Shown piece by piece: positions 60,063-64,000 of a stretch of DNA of 64,000 nt. A model generated the notes under the pieces. The model saw nothing but the letters and a program-made list of their open reading frames with translations, was not told the DNA's origin and ran no database searches. Position 1 is the stretch's first letter, and each line of letters begins with the position of its first letter. The stretch spans positions 1,612,001 through 1,676,000 of the forward strand of contig OY762707.1 of assembly GCA_963666295.1 (NCBI GenBank), in the 5' to 3' direction. The position numbers and the translations under genes were made by a program. The stretch is from QZKY01 sp963666295 (GTDB taxonomy: Bacteria > Pseudomonadota > Gammaproteobacteria > Burkholderiales > Burkholderiaceae_D).

Positions 60063-62141
60063 CTAGTGTATGCGCATACCCGGTTCAGCGCCGGGCCAGG
60101 GGTTAAGAATATAAATGCCAGGCTTGGCTTTTTCATCTTTTGCAGAGGCTGCAAGAACCATCCCCTCAGAAATGCCGAATTTCATTTTTCGTGGCGCAAG
60201 GTTGGCGACCATGACGGTCAACTTGCCAACCAGCTCTTCGGGATTGTAGGCAGATTTGATTCCTGCAAATACATTTCGGGTGTTTTTTTCACCAATATCA
60301 AGCGTCAGGCGCAGCAGGCGGTTTGAGCCTTCAATGTGTTCTGCGTTGACAATTTTTGCAATGCGCAAATCGACCTTGGCAAAGTCGTCAATCGTGATTT
60401 CAGGTGCGATGTCTTCAATGGGGGACGCGATGGGGGGCGTTTCGGCCTCTGGTTGTTCCGGTGCATCGAACAGGGCGTCCATCATCTTGGGGTCAACGCG
60501 CTGCATCAGGTGTGAGTAGGGATTAACCTGGTGACCGGCAGGAAGTGCCAGTTTTACATCCGACCACATCAATGGTCGAATGTTTAACATGGCCTCAACG
60601 TGCCTGGCGACTTCGGGCAGCACGGGCTTGAGAAAAATCGTCAGGATGCGAAAGGCTTCCAGCAGGCTGCTGCACACCTCGTGCAGGGTTTGCTCGTTGG
60701 CCGGGTCTTTGGCCAGCACCCACGGCTTGTTCTGGTCCACATAGGCATTCACGTGATCGGCCTGATGCATGATGAGACGCAGTGCGCGCCCAAATTCACG
60801 TGATTCGTAGCTTTCTTCGATCTCGGCAGCGGCTTCACGGAGGGTGTTCAGGAAGGCCTTGTTTTCGTCCGATTGGCTTGTGGCGAGTTTGCCGCCAAAA
60901 CGTTTGGTGATAAAACCGGCAGACCGGCTGGCGATGTTGACATATTTGCCAATCAGATCCGCGTTGACGCGGGCAATGAAATCTTCCGGGTTGAAATCCA
61001 CATCTTCAACCTTGGCATTGAGTTTGGCGGCAATGTAGTAGCGCACCCATTCCGGGTCCATGCCAATTTCCAGATAGCGTAACGGTGAAATGCCGGTGCC
61101 ACGGGATTTCGACATTTTTTCGCCTGATACGGTAATGAACCCGTGTACAAAGACATTGTCTGGCACACGCATGCCGGAGAATTTCAGCATTGCCGGCCAG
61201 AATAGTGTGTGGAAATAAGTGATGTCCTTGCCGATGAAATGATATTGCTCGGTTTCCGGGTCGGCCATGAAGGCGTCGTAATCGCGCCCGATTTTGCCAA
61301 AATAATTTTTTAGTGACGCGAGGTAGCCGACCGGGGCATCCAGCCAGACGTAGAAGTATTTTCCAGGCTCGTCCGGAATCTCAATGCCGAAGTAGGGCGC
61401 ATCGCGACTGATATCCCAGTCGCCCAGGCCTGCGCTGTCCTCCCCTAGCCATTCACGTGCTTTGTTAGCGACTTCCGGTTGCAGGCGCGGCTCACCATTA
61501 TTGTTGCCAAGTGCCCAGTCTCGCAAAAACGCCACGCATTGCGGGTCGGAAAGTTTGAAAAAGAAGTGCTCGGATGATTTCATTACTGGCGTAGCGCCAG
61601 TGAGCGTGGAGTAAGGATTTTTTAACTCAGTTGCCGCATAAACGGCACTGCATGCCTCGCAGGCGTCACCGTATTGATCGGCAGCGCCGCATTTCGGGCA
61701 TTCACCCTTGATGTAGCGATCTGGTAAAAACATGTTTTTGACCGGATCAAAAAACTGCTCAATGGTTTTTCTCGCAATAAATCCGGCATCCCTGAGGCGA
61801 CGATAAATGGTTTGCGACAGCTCATGATTTTCAGGCCCATCTGTGGAATGCCAGTTGTCGAACGAAATATGAAAGCCATCCAGATATTGCTGGCGTCCGG
61901 CTGCGATATTCGCAACGAACTCTTGCGGCGTCATCCCCGCTTTTTCGGCGGCAATCATGATTGGAGCACCATGGGCATCATCGGCGCAAACAAAATGCAC
62001 CTCGCGTTGTTGCCCCTCATCTTGCTGCATGCGCTGGAAGCGCACCCAGATGTCGGCCTGAATGTATTCCATCATGTGTCCGACGTGGAATGGGCCATTG
62101 GCGTATGGCAGTGCGGTAGTGACAAACAGCTTGCGAGACAT
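60063..62141 (-). CDS. metG: Methionyl-tRNA synthetase
   Basis: The protein is 692 residues from the ATG at 62141 ('MSRKLFVTTALPYANGPFHV'). The long open frame to 62270 is rejected because it runs into the divergent apbC start. It has the HIGH-type 'FHVGHMMEYIQADIW', a zinc knuckle ('CPKCGAADQYGDACEACSAV'), 'KMSKSRG' near residue 341 and a C-terminal tRNA-binding domain ('FAKVDLRIAKIVNAEHIEGS'). It charges tRNA-Met. Confidence 0.96.
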   Translation of the reverse strand: MSRKLFVTTALPYANGPFHVGHMMEYIQADIWVRFQRMQQDEGQQREVHFVCADDAHGAPIMIAAEKAGMTPQEFVANIAAGRQQYLDGFHISFDNWHSTDGPENHELSQTIYRRLRDAGFIARKTIEQFFDPVKNMFLPDRYIKGECPKCGAADQYGDACEACSAVYAATELKNPYSTLTGATPVMKSSEHFFFKLSDPQCVAFLRDWALGNNNGEPRLQPEVANKAREWLGEDSAGLGDWDISRDAPYFGIEIPDEPGKYFYVWLDAPVGYLASLKNYFGKIGRDYDAFMADPETEQYHFIGKDITYFHTLFWPAMLKFSGMRVPDNVFVHGFITVSGEKMSKSRGTGISPLRYLEIGMDPEWVRYYIAAKLNAKVEDVDFNPEDFIARVNADLIGKYVNIASRSAGFITKRFGGKLATSQSDENKAFLNTLREAAAEIEESYESREFGRALRLIMHQADHVNAYVDQNKPWVLAKDPANEQTLHEVCSSLLEAFRILTIFLKPVLPEVARHVEAMLNIRPLMWSDVKLALPAGHQVNPYSHLMQRVDPKMMDALFDAPEQPEAETPPIASPIEDIAPEITIDDFAKVDLRIAKIVNAEHIEGSNRLLRLTLDIGEKNTRNVFAGIKSAYNPEELVGKLTVMVANLAPRKMKFGISEGMVLAASAKDEKAKPGIYILNPWPGAEPGMRIH

Positions 62142-62269
62142 ATTTTTAAGGTTGCCTTCGTGAAAAAGATGGCACATTTTACCAGTGGATAGGCTTCTGG
62201 CGAACAGGGTCTTGATGCGTACTGATGGTATTTCGGCTAGACTTGGCTTCTTGTACACGGAGAATAACA
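62142..62269. promoter_or_regulatory. Divergent promoter region metG/apbC
   Basis: This 128-bp gap between divergent starts must hold both promoters. GGAG lies 7-10 bases before the apbC ATG. No regulator site was recognised. Confidence 0.4.
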
Positions 62270-63358
62270 ATGCGCATTACCGTAGAAGCAGTTAATCAGG
62301 CACTGATTGAGATTGTGGATCCTAATACGAACAAGGGTCTGGTTTCTTCCAACTTGGTCAAGGATATACAGATTAGTGGTTCGCGCGTGTCGCTGGTGAT
62401 TGAACTCGGCTATCCGGCGCAGTCACAGTTTGCCGACATGCAGCGCAGGGTGGAAGAGGCACTGCGTACCATTGAGGGCATTGAGCAAATTGATGTTGCG
62501 GTGCGCTCTAATATTGTGGCGCGTACTGTGCAGGGGGGCGTCAAGCGGCTGCCCAATATCAAGAACATCATTGCGGTTGCTTCCGGCAAAGGGGGCGTCG
62601 GGAAATCGACAACGGCGGTCAATCTTGCTTTGGCATTGTCAGCGGAGGGCGCGAATGTTGGTTTGCTGGATGCGGATATTTATGGACCTTCGCAGCCGAT
62701 GATGATGGGGGTTTCCGGTAAGCCGACATCAAAAGATGGCAAGACGATGGAGCCTTTGGAAAATCATGGCATTCAGGTATCGTCGATTGGCTTCATGATC
62801 GATGTTGATGAACCGATGGTCTGGCGTGGCCCACTGGTATCTCAGGCATTGCAGCAGTTGCTGGAGCAGACCAACTGGCGCAACCTGGATTATCTGGTGG
62901 TCGACATGCCACCAGGAACAGGCGATATTCAGCTTACCCTGTCGCAGCGTGTGCCGGTGACGGGTGCGGTGATCGTGACGACGCCACAGGACATCGCATT
63001 GCTGGATGCGCGCAAGGGGCTCAAGATGTTCGAGAAAGTGAGTATTCCCATTTTGGGTGTCATTGAGAACATGAGCATGCATATTTGTTCGCAGTGCCAT
63101 CACGCCGAGCCAATTTTTGGAACGGGTGGTGGCGAGAAAATGTGTGCGGAATACGACGTGGATTTTCTGGGGGCGCTGCCCTTGGCTTTGTCGATTCGGG
63201 AGCAGACAGATTCAGGCACACCAACGGTTGTAGCTGATCCGGACGGTGCGGAAGCGCAAATTTACAAGCAGATCGCGCGGCGTGTTGCGGCAAAGATTGC
63301 GGAGAAAGCGCTGGATATGAGCGATCGTTTTCCGACGATTACCGTTCAAAACAGTTGA
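62270..63358 (+). CDS. apbC: Iron-sulfur cluster carrier protein ApbC (Mrp/NBP35 family)
   Basis: The protein is 362 residues from the ATG at 62270; upstream in-frame codons belong to the metG-facing gap. It has an N-terminal MIP18-like domain ('VNQALIEIVDPNTNKGLV'), a deviant Walker A 'VASGKGGVGKSTTAVNLALA' from about residue 103, 'DADIYGPSQPMMMG' and the cluster-binding 'HICSQCHHAEPIFG' (CxxC). It carries and transfers Fe-S clusters. It is divergent from metG, an order common in Proteobacteria. Confidence 0.95.
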   Translation: MRITVEAVNQALIEIVDPNTNKGLVSSNLVKDIQISGSRVSLVIELGYPAQSQFADMQRRVEEALRTIEGIEQIDVAVRSNIVARTVQGGVKRLPNIKNIIAVASGKGGVGKSTTAVNLALALSAEGANVGLLDADIYGPSQPMMMGVSGKPTSKDGKTMEPLENHGIQVSSIGFMIDVDEPMVWRGPLVSQALQQLLEQTNWRNLDYLVVDMPPGTGDIQLTLSQRVPVTGAVIVTTPQDIALLDARKGLKMFEKVSIPILGVIENMSMHICSQCHHAEPIFGTGGGEKMCAEYDVDFLGALPLALSIREQTDSGTPTVVADPDGAEAQIYKQIARRVAAKIAEKALDMSDRFPTITVQNS

Positions 63359-63394
63359 CGGGCGACTTTTGCGAGTTGGTTTAAGGCGATTTGA

Positions 63395-64000
63395 CTAGCC
63401 TTCTTTTTGGAAAGCTTCTTCAATAGTTAGTATTCGCCCGGTATCGGTGGCATCGTAGCCGATCAGATCATTGATCTGGGTTTTGAAGTCCTCGCTTTGC
63501 AAAATGGTGAGGATGTTGTTTAAAGGCGCTTTCTTTATGGCTTCTTTGTTCGCAGCAAAGAAATAGCACTCCCGAATGAGCGGTACAAAATTCAGGTCAA
63601 AGCGCTGTGCGGCCGTTTCAATGCCAAAGCCGACATCAGCCATTTCGCTGGCGATGTAGGCGGCGATGGCGGAGTGCGTGAACTCTTCAGTTTCGAAGCC
63701 GTGGATCGAAGAGGGTGCAATGTTGGCTTTTTCCAACAACATTTCCAGCAACTCGCGTGTGCCGGAGCCTTTTTGTCTGTTGACGAAGCGCACATCCGGT
63801 TTGGCAAGGTCAGCCAGATTTTTTATGTTTTTTGGGTTGTCCTTGGCAGTGAAAAGACCCTGATTCAATACGGCTAGATGAATTATGCAGTGCCGTTTGG
63901 GGTCAAGTAGGCGTAAGTACTCCTTTGTTGCACCAAATTCAAAATCACCAATCGGTATGTGAAATCCAGCGAGATCGCATTCGCCTCTTGTCAGTGCCGC
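63395..64000 (-). CDS. PBP-like domain transcriptional regulator or substrate-binding protein (partial, N-terminus outside window)
   Basis: The frame stays open to the window edge, so at least 202 C-terminal residues are present. The segment 'ALTRGECDLAGFHIP' continuing into 'NLADLAKPDVRFVNRQKGSG' and 'TRELLEMLLEKANIAPSSI' is typical of the PBP_like domain attached to ModE/MopB-type helix-turn-helix regulators and to some tungstate/molybdate-binding proteins. 'SEMADVGFGIETAAQRFDL' and 'FVPLIRECYFFAANKEAI' complete the fold. It probably senses a molybdate/tungstate-like anion or a small molecule. The DNA-binding part cannot be seen. It is convergent with apbC. Confidence 0.8.
   Translation of the reverse strand, partial: AALTRGECDLAGFHIPIGDFEFGATKEYLRLLDPKRHCIIHLAVLNQGLFTAKDNPKNIKNLADLAKPDVRFVNRQKGSGTRELLEMLLEKANIAPSSIHGFETEEFTHSAIAAYIASEMADVGFGIETAAQRFDLNFVPLIRECYFFAANKEAIKKAPLNNILTILQSEDFKTQINDLIGYDATDTGRILTIEEAFQKEG

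Overview
The window looks like a chromosome segment from a betaproteobacterium (Burkholderiales, most likely Oxalobacteraceae-like). This rests on gene content and order: kdsD-kdsC-lptC-lptA, argH/exbB-exbD-lpxK-trm112-kdsB-adk, the rpsU-yqeY-dnaG-rpoD operon, scpA next to a DUF3460 gene and panC, and metG divergent from apbC. The species was not determined.

Layout. (1) 1-13.5 kb: LPS export and KDO synthesis genes, a CPA2 cation/proton antiporter, uvrA, a large P-type cation ATPase, a TauE-type permease, a ketopantoate-reductase-like gene and a divergent LysR regulator. (2) 13.7-18.2 kb: a Mesh1-type HD hydrolase and the ppk1-ppx polyphosphate operon, preceded by a convincing Pho-box promoter. 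(3) 18.34-39.55 kb: a genomic island bounded by 52-bp identical direct repeats. One copy is the 3' half of an intact CAU-anticodon tRNA next to rpoD; the other is a displaced fragment next to the ppx terminator. (4) 39.5-64 kb: core genes, namely the macromolecular synthesis operon, an OmpA-like lipoprotein, hppA, adk, kdsB, trm112, lpxK, exbD/exbB, argH, rquA, ackA, tsaD, tRNA-Lys, panC, scpA, a GNAT gene, metG, apbC and the 3' part of a PBP-like regulator.

The island is composite. Its left end has a membrane protein of unknown function, three dyad repeats (TGCATAA-N4-TTATGCA) and a 450-bp array of 13 G-rich units. The array looks like a plasmid origin or control region, but no matching initiator was recognised beside it. 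Next comes a tightly packed operon: a serine recombinase, an MmeI-like DNA methyltransferase, a BfiI/NgoFVII-like PLD nuclease, a DEAD/DEAH helicase and a GIY-YIG (T5orf172) protein. This is a probable anti-phage or restriction system that I cannot match to a named type, and it is the best candidate for something undescribed. It is followed by a filamentous-phage-like Rep_trans initiator, an AlpA-like excisionase, a small repressor and a tyrosine integrase, with no coat or Zot genes. The right part carries a lipid A modification module: a PmrA/PmrB-like two-component system, an MCR/EptA-like phosphoethanolamine transferase, a PAP2 phosphatase and DgkA, with a phased PmrA-like box before eptA. 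An intact 1,219-bp IS5-family element with a TTAG target duplication sits between this module and the tRNA.

The genes form recognisable functional groups. LptA/LptC, KdsB/C/D, LpxK and the EptA module all act on LPS. Ppk1/Ppx and the alarmone-hydrolase-like protein point to phosphate and stringent physiology. RquA suggests rhodoquinone-dependent low-oxygen respiration.
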